A DNA stretch of 64,000 nucleotides from VGKP01 sp964647695. GTDB taxonomy: Archaea; Nanobdellota; Nanobdellia; Pacearchaeales; GW2011-AR1. Of the stretch, positions 8,701-16,437 are shown one piece after another. The position numbers and the translations under genes were made by a program. Under the pieces are notes generated by a model. The model searched no databases, was not told the origin of the DNA, and was given only the letters and a program-made list of their open reading frames with translations. The stretch lies in NCBI GenBank assembly GCA_964647695.1, contig CAZYIS010000004.1, positions 1 to 64,000 of the forward strand, given 5' to 3'. The stretch's first letter is position 1, and the number at the start of each line of letters is the position of its first letter.

Positions 8701-11412
8701 TCCTGCTCCTCCCTGATTTCCTTCTCCAGCTCGGCTAGCTCCACCACCTCCACCTCCTCCAGCAATTATGACTGCATTAGATTGAGAAATAGAACTTAAA
8801 AACAATCCAGAATAACCTCCACCTCCTCCAGAATATCTATTATCTCCACCTCCATTTCCTGCTGCTCCTCCGCCACCATGTGCTCCTGTATCGCTATTGA
8901 TTTGTCCTCCTGCTCCAACAAGAACTAAATAAGAATTAGTTAAATTAGTTATAGTTCCACTTGCTGCTCCTCCTGCTCCTCCAAGAGCACCATAACCCCA
9001 ACCTCCAGGAGTTCCTCCAGCACCACCAGCACCAAAAACAGTTACAGTAAAATTAGCTACTCCCTTTGGAGGAACAAATGTTCCATCGCTGGTAAAAGTA
9101 TGAACAGTGTATCCATTACTATGGGTTATTACTCCACCAGTTCCTTCACTACCCAGTGCATCGTAAACCGATATCTTTGTACCATTAATATTTAATGTAG
9201 CATTTTTTATCCCCAGATTATCAATTAAATTAGCTGAAAAATTATTTGAACTGGTATTTGAAATTGTATTATTTTCTGGAACCAACAGGGTAACATTTGG
9301 AGCAGTGCTATCAAGAATTATCATTCTAGTTTCAGTAGAATAAGAAGAATCATCATTTTCGAATAAGGTAACATTATAATAATAGGTTCCTTCCTGTAGG
9401 TTAGTCCAGTTTACTTCCCTTAAACTTAATTCGGAAGTTTCATTCACCAAACCCGAGGAATTATACAAATCAAAAGTAACATTCTTTTCATTGGTACTAA
9501 TAACTGAAACATTTGCATAAATCCAATCCCTAGCAAAAGCACTAGCAGTATCAGAAGTTGGAGAAACAAAACCTATTTTAAGAAGAGAATAATCCAAAGT
9601 TACATTAAATAATTGATGAGCAGAATTAGGATTCAAAGTTGTAAATTCATATTTATATTGAAAATAAGAATTATTAGAAATATTAACTAAATCCTGAGGA
9701 CTATTCACAACTCCAAGATTAGTAAAATTAGAATCTGAACAATCACTCCGAGCACAACTTCTAACCGAAAGATTTAGGTTAGCGCCAGCACCACCTAAAG
9801 CATATAACTTAGCAACTTCACCCGCAGATAATGCCCTATTCCAAATTGCAAATTCATCCATACTACCTATAAAATCTATACCGCTATTTGAAGAAATACC
9901 TTGATTTGAACCTAGATAGATATTTGATGGAGTTCCTGAAAATGAGGCATGATTTCCAAAACCATAATCAGTCACATCTACTCCATCCCAATAGATACTT
10001 ATTAAAGATTGTGTATTATCATAGGTAATAGATAATTGATGCCACTTTTGATCAAACAAATTAGGAATTACAGCACTCTTCGAATCCTCATACTGGTGCT
10101 GTAAATAAATAACATTTGTTCCATACCAACCAAAATAAACTTGGAAATTTTCATGCCAATTCCCCGTAGAAGCAGAATATACTACACAATTACCAGCATT
10201 ACCATTACTATTCCAATCACATGAAGGACCAGCATTGACCCACATGGACACTGTTCTGGGATTATCTTCAAAAATAGAATTTATTTGAGGAATGGTGAAA
10301 TATCCAGTACCATCAAACTGAATTGCATTTCCAACAACTCCTGTTTGTCCATAAATCATATTTCCACTTACTGATCCATGGTTTCCATTATTAGAAGTAT
10401 CAATAATATTTCCGCCGGATTCATCCATATGATAAAGTGCCACATTTCCAGTCATGTCAAAAACAGAATTACTTACCTGATTATCAGGTAATTTTGAAAC
10501 TGGAGATAGACTGTTCCATGAAATATTATTAAAATGAGAAGAACTTGTTGAAATTATTTTACTTTCATAATAACCATAGTTTCCAGATTGGGAATTGTAT
10601 ATTGTTTGTATTTCTTGGGAAGATAATATCCTATTCCAGATGGCTAATTCATCCATTTGACCATTAAAAGAATGAGTATCGCAAGTGTTATAGGATCCGA
10701 AAGTAAAAGATTGAAGCGAAGGATTACCCGAAGTCTGACCTGCTAAAGTTCCATCTAAATAAAGAGAAATAGTGCCTCCGCCAAAGCTAAGAGTAACTAA
10801 ATGCCATTGGTTAGTCCAATCAGAAATAGAAACAACAGATTGTCCATTCCCACCCAACTCAAAATCTAAACCTCCGCTTCCACTACCATATATACGTAAA
10901 GCATTCCAACCACAAGGATCGGTATCTAATAATCCTTGTGCAGTCATACCTAAATTTTCACTAGGTTTTATCCACATAGAAATAGTTCCTGAACCTACAC
11001 CAGAAAAAGGATTTGAACCTGCAACAATATAACTAGTACCATCAGATATACCTATACTCGAACCCATTTTTGCATCCAAACCATAAGTAACTGCCCCACT
11101 CACAGCTCCATTATTTCCATTTCCAGAACTATCGATTATATTTCCAGAACTTTCATCCATATGATAAAGCAAAACATTTCCAGTCATGTTTATCGGAGTT
11201 TCTGCTTGACCATTTGGAAATGCAACACCTGTTCCAGAAAGAGTAACTGCCCCAAGTGTAGTGTTATAATAAGTATTGTAATAAGTTCCATTGTCAAATG
11301 CACCCTGAGAATTATCAATAATCTGAGAAGCAGTTACAAATATTAAAGAACATATTATTAAACCAACGATAATAACCAATAATCCTTCGGTTTTCTTAAA
11401 TATATTTTGCAT
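5752..11412 (-). CDS. Giant cell-surface protein with two LamG-like domains and a glycine-rich domain
   Basis: The 1886-residue protein begins with a signal or anchor helix (residues 8-30). Two concanavalin/LamG-type domains follow (about 75-285 and 315-540), each opening with LYHMDES and ending near MDELAIWNR or MDEFAIWNR. Next come Ig-like beta domains rich in NxS/T glycosylation sequons, a glycine-rich domain (about 785-1040) opening with VTVFGAGGAGG and resembling the domain class known from ALK-type receptors, more beta domains, a Ser/Gly linker, a helical stalk, a transmembrane helix (about 1725-1747) and a cytosolic coiled coil. The start is ATG at 11412 because GGAGGT sits 4 bases upstream; upstream in-frame ATGs lack such a site. 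It likely binds sugars or another cell. It overlaps the RHH gene before it. Confidence 0.88.
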   Translation of the reverse strand: MQNIFKKTEGLLVIIVGLIICSLIFVTASQIIDNSQGAFDNGTYYNTYYNTTLGAVTLSGTGVAFPNGQAETPINMTGNVLLYHMDESSGNIIDSSGNGNNGAVSGAVTYGLDAKMGSSIGISDGTSYIVAGSNPFSGVGSGTISMWIKPSENLGMTAQGLLDTDPCGWNALRIYGSGSGGLDFELGGNGQSVVSISDWTNQWHLVTLSFGGGTISLYLDGTLAGQTSGNPSLQSFTFGSYNTCDTHSFNGQMDELAIWNRILSSQEIQTIYNSQSGNYGYYESKIISTSSSHFNNISWNSLSPVSKLPDNQVSNSVFDMTGNVALYHMDESGGNIIDTSNNGNHGSVSGNMIYGQTGVVGNAIQFDGTGYFTIPQINSIFEDNPRTVSMWVNAGPSCDWNSNGNAGNCVVYSASTGNWHENFQVYFGWYGTNVIYLQHQYEDSKSAVIPNLFDQKWHQLSITYDNTQSLISIYWDGVDVTDYGFGNHASFSGTPSNIYLGSNQGISSNSGIDFIGSMDEFAIWNRALSAGEVAKLYALGGAGANLNLSVRSCARSDCSDSNFTNLGVVNSPQDLVNISNNSYFQYKYEFTTLNPNSAHQLFNVTLDYSLLKIGFVSPTSDTASAFARDWIYANVSVISTNEKNVTFDLYNSSGLVNETSELSLREVNWTNLQEGTYYYNVTLFENDDSSYSTETRMIILDSTAPNVTLLVPENNTISNTSSNNFSANLIDNLGIKNATLNINGTKISVYDALGSEGTGGVITHSNGYTVHTFTSDGTFVPPKGVANFTVTVFGAGGAGGTPGGWGYGALGGAGGAASGTITNLTNSYLVLVGAGGQINSDTGAHGGGGAAGNGGGDNRYSGGGGGYSGLFLSSISQSNAVIIAGGGGGGGASRAGEGNQGGAGGGSDGQVGYSPYDDKFSYGGNPGTQSSAGADASSDFNNGGGGQGALQGGVTHSNSYGGGGGGGYWGGSAGGYSESNTMGGGGGGSGFLNSAFVSDGVLTAGDGTTPGDSANPLRGTAGNAGAVGTAGTDGIVVITYVTPGNNHNVAQKIVETIRSLTDGIYTWFYSLFDWAGNYYQTENRTLIVDTVAPTISNFVMSPNSKDDFDPDTLINFNVTIHDATSGVGNVSLIYNYTGSGRFAVPMSLIDAGTGKYNVNITTIHNETNYTFYVSTKDNANNTRNSSTLSQESAWERYWNISLNFNNVAGVYDQNKYIGNLTIINNGDIPLTFKNVKDNTPTGGLLYDGEFYVPTFTLYSNHSFKDNKTISLNETFSSSSRFDLVNITVFTNTPTASFLNRTISYGATTYAGGPFLYNYIDDVPVQVNQSSNFGLGAYVENIGDNYVYNLSLNWTLPDYFNVNNGNVSLLLNNVSAKELSNDYIARSDLNVSIGSNIPVGSYRVSFSSVGNNGTNVTEYTNRTANKIINVYCSQTDGVCGAGCTYINTNQFYDKDCSAPTIPSSSGGSGGGGGGNGGSSGAKETKADYTIIRGQQSSIVVEFKNEDANISLTNLRFNVSGDLARYMEIIPSNMELLGPGKSANITINITTSTYLKLGKQSFHFLITGRQGVKDYAEDRTITLQVNSLSDKDAKKLLDAMATLIASLDEVNITTTNMPQLYNDSLSAYDNFHYEIVQTNYDIIKKNVDLAMEAYNSITELKSLIEKYNSEGVDTSNANRLLKLAELSLSRGEYETAASRMKEAYLAYSAEVKGVTTSLSYILQNKKKELGLSLFALMIVILGGVKLGRYAALKNRVKRLIREEVILTDLIKVVQTDTFKNKKMSMEEYNSAMIQYEKRIANVIEELIEAESKLAHAFKFTSEENRLKLERARLLELMKEVQTAYLQKGKIELRVYELKLNSYIKRIGQIDQTIATKEANAALKGMRIK

Positions 11413-11551
11413 GTTTACCTCCATGGACATAATCTTTTTTTATTAACTGTTCTAAATAATCCGAAATGTCCAAACTATCATTAATACATTTGATTTTCAC
11501 CTTTTTCCACAAATCCACATCTATTTTTATGCTAGTCGTCTTCCTAACCAC
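11396..11551 (-). CDS. Ribbon-helix-helix DNA-binding protein
   Basis: I place the start at a GTG, giving 51 residues: a beta strand RKTTSIKIDVDLW followed by two helices (KKVKIKCINDS, ISDYLEQLIKKDY), the pattern of a ribbon-helix-helix (CopG/Arc type) regulator. The GTG lies about 25 bases after TTTATAAAC, as for leaderless genes here; a longer reading would add a hydrophobic segment foreign to the family. Its end overlaps the giant surface gene, so it is the first gene of that operon. A 24-base inverted repeat sits just upstream of its promoter, so it probably controls its own operon. Confidence 0.75.
   Translation of the reverse strand: MVRKTTSIKIDVDLWKKVKIKCINDSLDISDYLEQLIKKDYVHGGKHAKYI
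11417..11422 (-). promoter_or_regulatory. Ribosome binding site that fixes the giant surface protein start
   Basis: On the minus strand GGAGGT ends 4 bases before the ATG at 11412. It lies inside the end of the RHH gene, as expected for an internal operon gene, and argues for this start over the two ATGs 12 and 18 bases upstream. Confidence 0.75.
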
Positions 11552-11606
11552 GAAATAAATAAAGAAAAAGAGTTTATAAACTTTAGGTTGGTAATACTGT
11601 AATACC

Positions 11607-11630
11607 ATACTACTATAATACCAGTAGTAT
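11607..11630. promoter_or_regulatory. Inverted repeat, likely operator of the surface operon
   Basis: ATACTACT and AGTAGTAT form a perfect 8+8 inverted repeat with an 8-base spacer. It lies about 26 bases upstream of the TATA box of the RHH-surface operon. TAATACCA recurs twice in the same stretch. RHH proteins bind short inverted or tandem repeats next to their own genes, so this is the natural binding site candidate. Confidence 0.55.
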
Positions 11631-11704
11631 ACAATACTATTATAAAAAATATTGATAAATCAGAAAAAAATAATTACAAAATAGAAAAGTAACTCTGAAA
11701 AATT

Positions 11705-12607
11705 TTAAGTCAACTTATAATTAGATCTATCGCTTCTTATAACTTTTTCAGGATGAACAATGACTCCCTTTCCACTAACAATTTCCATTTGGACAATTTC
11801 TCTCTTAAAGCTAGCTCCCCTCATCTTTAATATTTCAATGGCCGAATCCCTTTGTCCATTGGCATAGATTACATTGTAAATAACCACAATTCCATCCGAT
11901 AGGAATGATACTGCTTCTCCTTCTTCCTTAAATGTACTTCCAACGTGTGAAGGTGCAGCAACTTCCCTAATTAAAAAGTTAGTAATCTTATTATGTTCTA
12001 GATATCTGAATAACTGTTCCATATAAATTCTAAATCTACTTTCCTGTCCGGAAAATGCTGAAGAGATAGACGTAAGCGAGTCAATAACTACAAAATCAGG
12101 TTTAAAGTCTTCAGGGAATAAAACCGGATCAATATCTATAAGTAATTCCTTCTTTGCGGCACTTAACAATGCTTCTACGCTTCTGGCCACATCTATGGCA
12201 TCAAATCTCTTTAATCTCAATAAACCCTTATCGATATATTTCTGAGGTTTCCATCCAAAATGTTCCATGTGATCAATAAGTCTATCCTCTGGCTCTTCAA
12301 AACTCATGAATAAACATTTCTTACCTTTTTCGCACATATTCATAATGGTTGCAAGAGAAAATAATGTCTTTCCAGATCCAGGACCACCTTCAATTAATAT
12401 AGCTGCTCCAGAAGGAATACCATAACCTTCATTAAACAAAGCATCGAAACCCTTTATACCTGTTTTAATAAACTCAAATCCGTGTTCATTCTTAAATTCT
12501 TTTTTAAAATTCTTAGAAGAAACCTTTGAATTATTTTTTGGAGAAGATTTAATTTTAGTCTTTTTAGCAACTTTAACCTTATTCACCTTCTTCACTACTT
12601 TTTTCAT
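11705..12607 (-). CDS. KaiC-like RecA-superfamily ATPase
   Basis: The 300-residue protein has a basic, probably disordered tail (1-38, rich in Lys and Ser), then a single KaiC domain: GIKGFDALFNEGYGIPSG, Walker A GGPGSGKT (74-81), MSFEEPEDRL after the second strand and Walker B FVVIDSLTS. Archaeal single-domain KaiC-like proteins act in signalling or as ArlH-like motor regulators. It stands alone, between the surface operon and a pilin-like gene; ArlH role is possible but no other archaellum gene is nearby. The basic tail may bind nucleic acid or acidic partners. TTTAAATA lies about 25 bases before the ATG. Confidence 0.9.
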   Translation of the reverse strand: MKKVVKKVNKVKVAKKTKIKSSPKNNSKVSSKNFKKEFKNEHGFEFIKTGIKGFDALFNEGYGIPSGAAILIEGGPGSGKTLFSLATIMNMCEKGKKCLFMSFEEPEDRLIDHMEHFGWKPQKYIDKGLLRLKRFDAIDVARSVEALLSAAKKELLIDIDPVLFPEDFKPDFVVIDSLTSISSAFSGQESRFRIYMEQLFRYLEHNKITNFLIREVAAPSHVGSTFKEEGEAVSFLSDGIVVIYNVIYANGQRDSAIEILKMRGASFKREIVQMEIVSGKGVIVHPEKVIRSDRSNYKLT

Positions 12608-12752
12608 AACAACTAGAGCTAATTTTAATATTTAAACCTTTTGAAGAAAATTAATAACCTATAATCCAAAGAATAATAAAATTATTTAATTTATTTAATA
12701 ATGTTAACATATATTGTCTACACAAATTAAAGAAGGATTTTAATTAGAAAAG

Positions 12753-12906
12753 CAATCCGCATCGCTACGACACGGTCCACCCTCATGACTGTAACAACTA
12801 TCCCAAAGTACAATAACTTGAATCAAAACAAGTTAATGATTCGTAAGGATAACAATCCGCATCGCTACGACACGGTCCACCCTCATGACTGTAACAACTA
12901 TCCCAA
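12753..12906. repeat. Two identical 54-bp direct repeats at the pilin gene 3' end
   Basis: Positions 12753-12806 and 12853-12906 are identical over 54 bases. The upstream copy (minus strand) codes DSCYSHEGGPCRSDADC inside the pilin-like protein. The second copy lies mostly past the stop and encodes the same peptide in a shifted frame, because the copies are 100 bases apart, not a multiple of three. Confidence 0.95.
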
Positions 12907-14192
12907 TAACCATAATCTGCACCAGGATTGTAATTTATAGAATGAGAATCTATGCAACCATAAGTATAATACTGGCAACTACCATCATCTACAGTTGCTG
13001 CAGGATTGTAATTCTTAGTATGTGGAGCAGAATCCATGCAACCATATACTCTGAATACTTTTAATAGACCATTAATGTAAATCTGCCCATCTGAACCAAC
13101 ACTAGCCGGACCAGTACTACCACTAACATCCAATGTTCCGTTGGTTGAAGGAGTCCAAATATTTATTGTTCCTCCGTTTCCTCCTCTATCGGTAGCATAC
13201 CCTGCTTTAGCAGAAATACTTGAAACATTTGAATATAGTATGGTGATTGTTCCTCCGAATCCAGCATCCATCGCATCACCACCATTTGAACTTATGCTCC
13301 CAGTTGTTGAATTAGCGATGGTGATTGTTCCGCCGCTTCCACCCCGTAAATCATAATCGTTAAAACCTCCATTAGCATTGATTGTGGAAGTTGTTGAATT
13401 AGCGATGGTGATTGTTCCGCCCGAACCGCCAGAGATACCTTCTAGATCATTATTTCCCGCTCCTGCAGCGGAAATAGTTCCAGTCACGTGAACATTAATT
13501 AAATTAAATGAATACCCACTACTTCCTTGTGTATATCCATTTCCATTTACATTTCCATTTATAGTAAATCCGTTACCATAAATAACTGCTCCACTTACAG
13601 TTATAGTTAAACAATCTCCACCAGTTCCAATATTATTTTTCAATGAATAATTTCCAGCAGTTATTGTTTGACAAGAGCTTATATTTTTAGCATTAGCCGG
13701 AACAAAATTAGAAATTACTACTGGATTCACTACCTGAGCCACATTTCCATTTACACAAACCAATTTTATGGTACTCTGGCAATTAACCATACTTCCATCC
13801 TTGGCCTGAACCACATAGGCTGTTCTAAATTTAGTCAGATTACTAGAAGATAAATTTGAGTAGGCTCTTGTTTCTAGATTATTTATTGAAGAAATACCGA
13901 CCACATTATTATTAATAATATTTCCTTCTTTGGTTTCAAGAATTAAAGTTAAATTTGCAATCCTATTACCGTCAGCCAAATTAGCCCCATAGACCAAAGA
14001 ATAGGATGAAGAATTATAATTACACTTCGTAGGAGTGATTTGAGCATTTTGACAAACCATATCATTTTTCACACCCGTTCCAGCGTTCTTGACCACATTC
14101 ATAACAATTACACCTATAATAGCCACAGCAGCCACAACCAATAATATTATTAATACCGTAGAAACAATATCACTCAAAGCCCTTTTTTCCAT
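12798..14192 (-). CDS. Type IV pilin-like protein with beta-helix-like and Cys-rich C-terminal extension
   Basis: Residues 1-150 nearly duplicate the pilin-like protein at 1666, including the prepilin signal (MEKR then ALSDIVSTVLIILLVVAAVA). Residues about 185-330 are Gly/Ser/Asn/Thr-rich with repeated GGTITIANSTT-type units, as in parallel beta-helix surface proteins. The C-terminus has two GC(M/I)DS...NYNP modules, one ending ATVDDGSCQY, a Cys-rich repeat common in bacterial surface proteins, and then SHEGGPCRSDADC. The stop at 12798 may be premature: removing one frame shift would carry the protein through the second 54-bp repeat to a TAA near 12740. It probably forms or decorates a surface filament. 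Confidence 0.82.
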   Translation of the reverse strand: MEKRALSDIVSTVLIILLVVAAVAIIGVIVMNVVKNAGTGVKNDMVCQNAQITPTKCNYNSSSYSLVYGANLADGNRIANLTLILETKEGNIINNNVVGISSINNLETRAYSNLSSSNLTKFRTAYVVQAKDGSMVNCQSTIKLVCVNGNVAQVVNPVVISNFVPANAKNISSCQTITAGNYSLKNNIGTGGDCLTITVSGAVIYGNGFTINGNVNGNGYTQGSSGYSFNLINVHVTGTISAAGAGNNDLEGISGGSGGTITIANSTTSTINANGGFNDYDLRGGSGGTITIANSTTGSISSNGGDAMDAGFGGTITILYSNVSSISAKAGYATDRGGNGGTINIWTPSTNGTLDVSGSTGPASVGSDGQIYINGLLKVFRVYGCMDSAPHTKNYNPAATVDDGSCQYYTYGCIDSHSINYNPGADYGYWDSCYSHEGGPCRSDADCYPYESLTCFDSSYCTLG

Positions 14193-14231
14193 ATATTCTA
14201 TAGAATTGTAGTATTTATAAATTATTCTAAA

Positions 14232-15758
14232 TTAAAAGAGAGTAAATATCCACTTAACCATAAGAACAGCCAGAAGAGCCAAAAGGAACCCGGTCGCATA
14301 GGAAAATGCTTTTTCTCCGTATTTCTTATTTCCAGTTATGACCCATATGGTAATCATGAAGAATCTTCCACCATCAAATGGACCCAAAGGCAACATATTA
14401 AACAATGCCACCAATGCATTTAGTATTACCAACCACCAGAAGAAATTGAAAATAAATACCCCGAAGTCTCCAATCTTTGATTCGTAAACAACACCATTAA
14501 AATAATTATTCAATTTAGGAGTGAGCATATTAATTTTACTCATTATTCCAGATCTAGGAACTGATGAACTACTTATTCCCAAAAATGCAGATCCATTTCT
14601 ATTTCCTAAACTAAGATTAAAAGTTTCTCCGCTACCATTGTAAATTGTTTTCATCTCAACAAAATCTCCGGGCTTATGGGCCAATATGCCATCCGTCAAT
14701 ATGGTTCTTGAACTAACTTTTTTACCATCAAATTCAACTATTAATCCTCTCAATCCAGCATTAAATGCCGGAGCATTTTCATAGGCCCCTAAATAAGATA
14801 AATTCTGCAGCAATGTTTGATTCAATACCTCGACAGTAGTATAATAGGTGTTATTATTAGAAACTATTTTTATAAAAGGATTACCATTTATCATTGAAAT
14901 ATTATTATCTATAAAACTAATTTGAGAAACATTTATTGAATCTGCTGCATAATCTCCGAAGCTAACTCCTTGAGGTTGGAATGCCACCAGGAAGAATAAC
15001 CAGAAGAATACCAATAAAATTCCTGCTAAAACAATATTTGTGAAAACTCCTGCAGCCAAAATAGCCAACTGTCCAGTCTTGCTGGCTTTGTCCATATCCT
15101 TATCATTCTGTTCCACAAAAGCGCCCAGAAAAGGAATAATTACAAACAAAAGAATGATCCAACTCTTGGCAATTAGTGCAATTAATATTATTAACAATAT
15201 AACAATTAGATAATTTCTAAATGATTTTCTTGTTTTAGTCACCTTAGCAATAATTAAATCAGCAATCAAAGGTCCTAGAAAACCAAATCCAGTGGATTTT
15301 ATTCTTACCTTGTTGAGTCTAGCGAATATGCCATGGGCAAATTCATGAACCACTGCAAGAGCCGCAATGGCCACTATAAAGTATGTAAAATATAAATCCG
15401 GAAAGAATGAACTTAATCCAAAAAACTTATTGAAATAGGGAAATATGGGAAATATCGGAGGTGCTCTAATAACCTGAGAAACTATAGGATATTTAATATA
15501 AATATAAACCGATTGAATCATCAAATACATAACAAAACCCATCAAAGCATAGCCCACGGCGATTACAAAATATTGTAAAGGTCTAAGCCAACGAGCATTT
15601 TTCTTTGCAAACCACTCAATGAATTTTATTCCCAATTGGGTTCTATAGAGATACATTATACCTTCTTTCTTTAGATTCTTTCTTCTTTTATAGAGAAAAA
15701 TTCCGGTAAGTATACAAAAAATTATTAAAAAAACAATATCGTAAACTATAAAGTCCAT
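14232..15758 (-). CDS. Site-2 protease family zinc metalloprotease (M50)
   Basis: The 508-residue membrane protein has zinc motif HEFAH (138-142) in a transmembrane helix and the second motif NMLPLGPFDGG (454-464, Asp462) near the end, the S2P hallmark pair. Between them are several membrane helices and a PDZ-like domain around GAYENAPAFNAGL (about 330). S2P enzymes cut transmembrane segments of substrates already clipped by another protease, often releasing regulators. It follows aIF5A and eL40 on the same strand with short gaps, so the three are probably co-transcribed. Confidence 0.95.
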   Translation of the reverse strand: MDFIVYDIVFLIIFCILTGIFLYKRRKNLKKEGIMYLYRTQLGIKFIEWFAKKNARWLRPLQYFVIAVGYALMGFVMYLMIQSVYIYIKYPIVSQVIRAPPIFPIFPYFNKFFGLSSFFPDLYFTYFIVAIAALAVVHEFAHGIFARLNKVRIKSTGFGFLGPLIADLIIAKVTKTRKSFRNYLIVILLIILIALIAKSWIILLFVIIPFLGAFVEQNDKDMDKASKTGQLAILAAGVFTNIVLAGILLVFFWLFFLVAFQPQGVSFGDYAADSINVSQISFIDNNISMINGNPFIKIVSNNNTYYTTVEVLNQTLLQNLSYLGAYENAPAFNAGLRGLIVEFDGKKVSSRTILTDGILAHKPGDFVEMKTIYNGSGETFNLSLGNRNGSAFLGISSSSVPRSGIMSKINMLTPKLNNYFNGVVYESKIGDFGVFIFNFFWWLVILNALVALFNMLPLGPFDGGRFFMITIWVITGNKKYGEKAFSYATGFLLALLAVLMVKWIFTLF

Positions 15759-15786
15759 TTACTCACCTTTTTTTGATTATGCATCT

Positions 15787-15951
15787 TTATTTCTTCCTTA
15801 CAGGTCTGAAAATATGACTTCCACACTTAGGGCACTTTACTTTTTTAGCAATAACTCTTACTGCCTGAGTTCTTATCTTTTTATTACAATCTCTGCATAC
15901 AAATACATTGTGAAACATTCTTGTCTGAGCAATAGGTAATTTGGTTGCCAT
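15787..15951 (-). CDS. rpl40e: Ribosomal protein eL40 (L40e)
   Basis: This 54-residue gene sits between aIF5A and the site-2 protease. The sequence MATKLPIAQTRMFHNVFVC begins like archaeal eL40, and two Cys pairs (C19/C22 and C40/C43, CRDC and CPKCG) form a zinc finger followed by a basic end FRPVRKK. The CPKCGS...LRPK-type ending is typical. It starts only 2 bases after the aIF5A stop, so the two translation genes are coupled. Confidence 0.9.
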   Translation of the reverse strand: MATKLPIAQTRMFHNVFVCRDCNKKIRTQAVRVIAKKVKCPKCGSHIFRPVRKK

Positions 15952-15953
15952 TT

Positions 15954-16343
15954 TTATGCACTAACCCTCATGATTACTTTCTTACCTTCCACATCCCAGT
16001 ATTCTACATTTTTTTCAGGTGCTAATTCAGCCTTAACTTCTTCCATGAATGGTAAATCCATGGTTTCAAAACTTTCCAAATCCATTACGCTTGCACTGGT
16101 TTCAGAAACCGATAGAACCTGAGCTTTCTTCTTGTCCACCATTGGAACTTCATATCTAGTATGACCTGGGCAACCAACAATTCTTTTCTTTCCAGAGAAA
16201 ATTTCGATACATTCCATTCTACATTTACTAGCTCCATGTTTTCCAGTCTTAGAAATATCGTTACTTCTAACGGTGCAGGCTTCTCCTTCAACCATTATTG
16301 TTGTTCCAGACTTTGCTTCAGTAGCGTTAATTAATCTTAGCAT
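15954..16343 (-). CDS. eif5a: Translation factor aIF5A
   Basis: The 129-residue protein has the two-domain IF5A layout. The loop SKTGKHGASK contains Lys35, the residue modified to hypusine or deoxyhypusine by analogy with human Lys50. The C-terminal OB fold carries LESFETMDLPF. The factor helps peptide bond formation and termination at the ribosome. No deoxyhypusine synthase gene lies in the window. It is the first gene of the aIF5A-eL40-S2P run. Confidence 0.96.
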   Translation of the reverse strand: MLRLINATEAKSGTTIMVEGEACTVRSNDISKTGKHGASKCRMECIEIFSGKKRIVGCPGHTRYEVPMVDKKKAQVLSVSETSASVMDLESFETMDLPFMEEVKAELAPEKNVEYWDVEGKKVIMRVSA

Positions 16344-16437
16344 ATCCTAGTGTAAAAAAATTGATTTATAAACCTTTGTCTGGATTTCAAATAACGATAT
16401 ATCTTTAAAAAGCCCGTAAGCCTGAATAATTTACAAG

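Noticed and set aside
5960..11350. Long open frames on the strand opposite the giant surface gene
   Set aside because: They lack promoters and plausible protein composition and arise from the biased codons of the Gly/Ser/Asn-rich gene; I treat them as shadows.
12753..12906. Reading the 54-bp repeats as a mobile element end
   Set aside because: The repeats are coding and lie within one gene's tail, better explained by local duplication.
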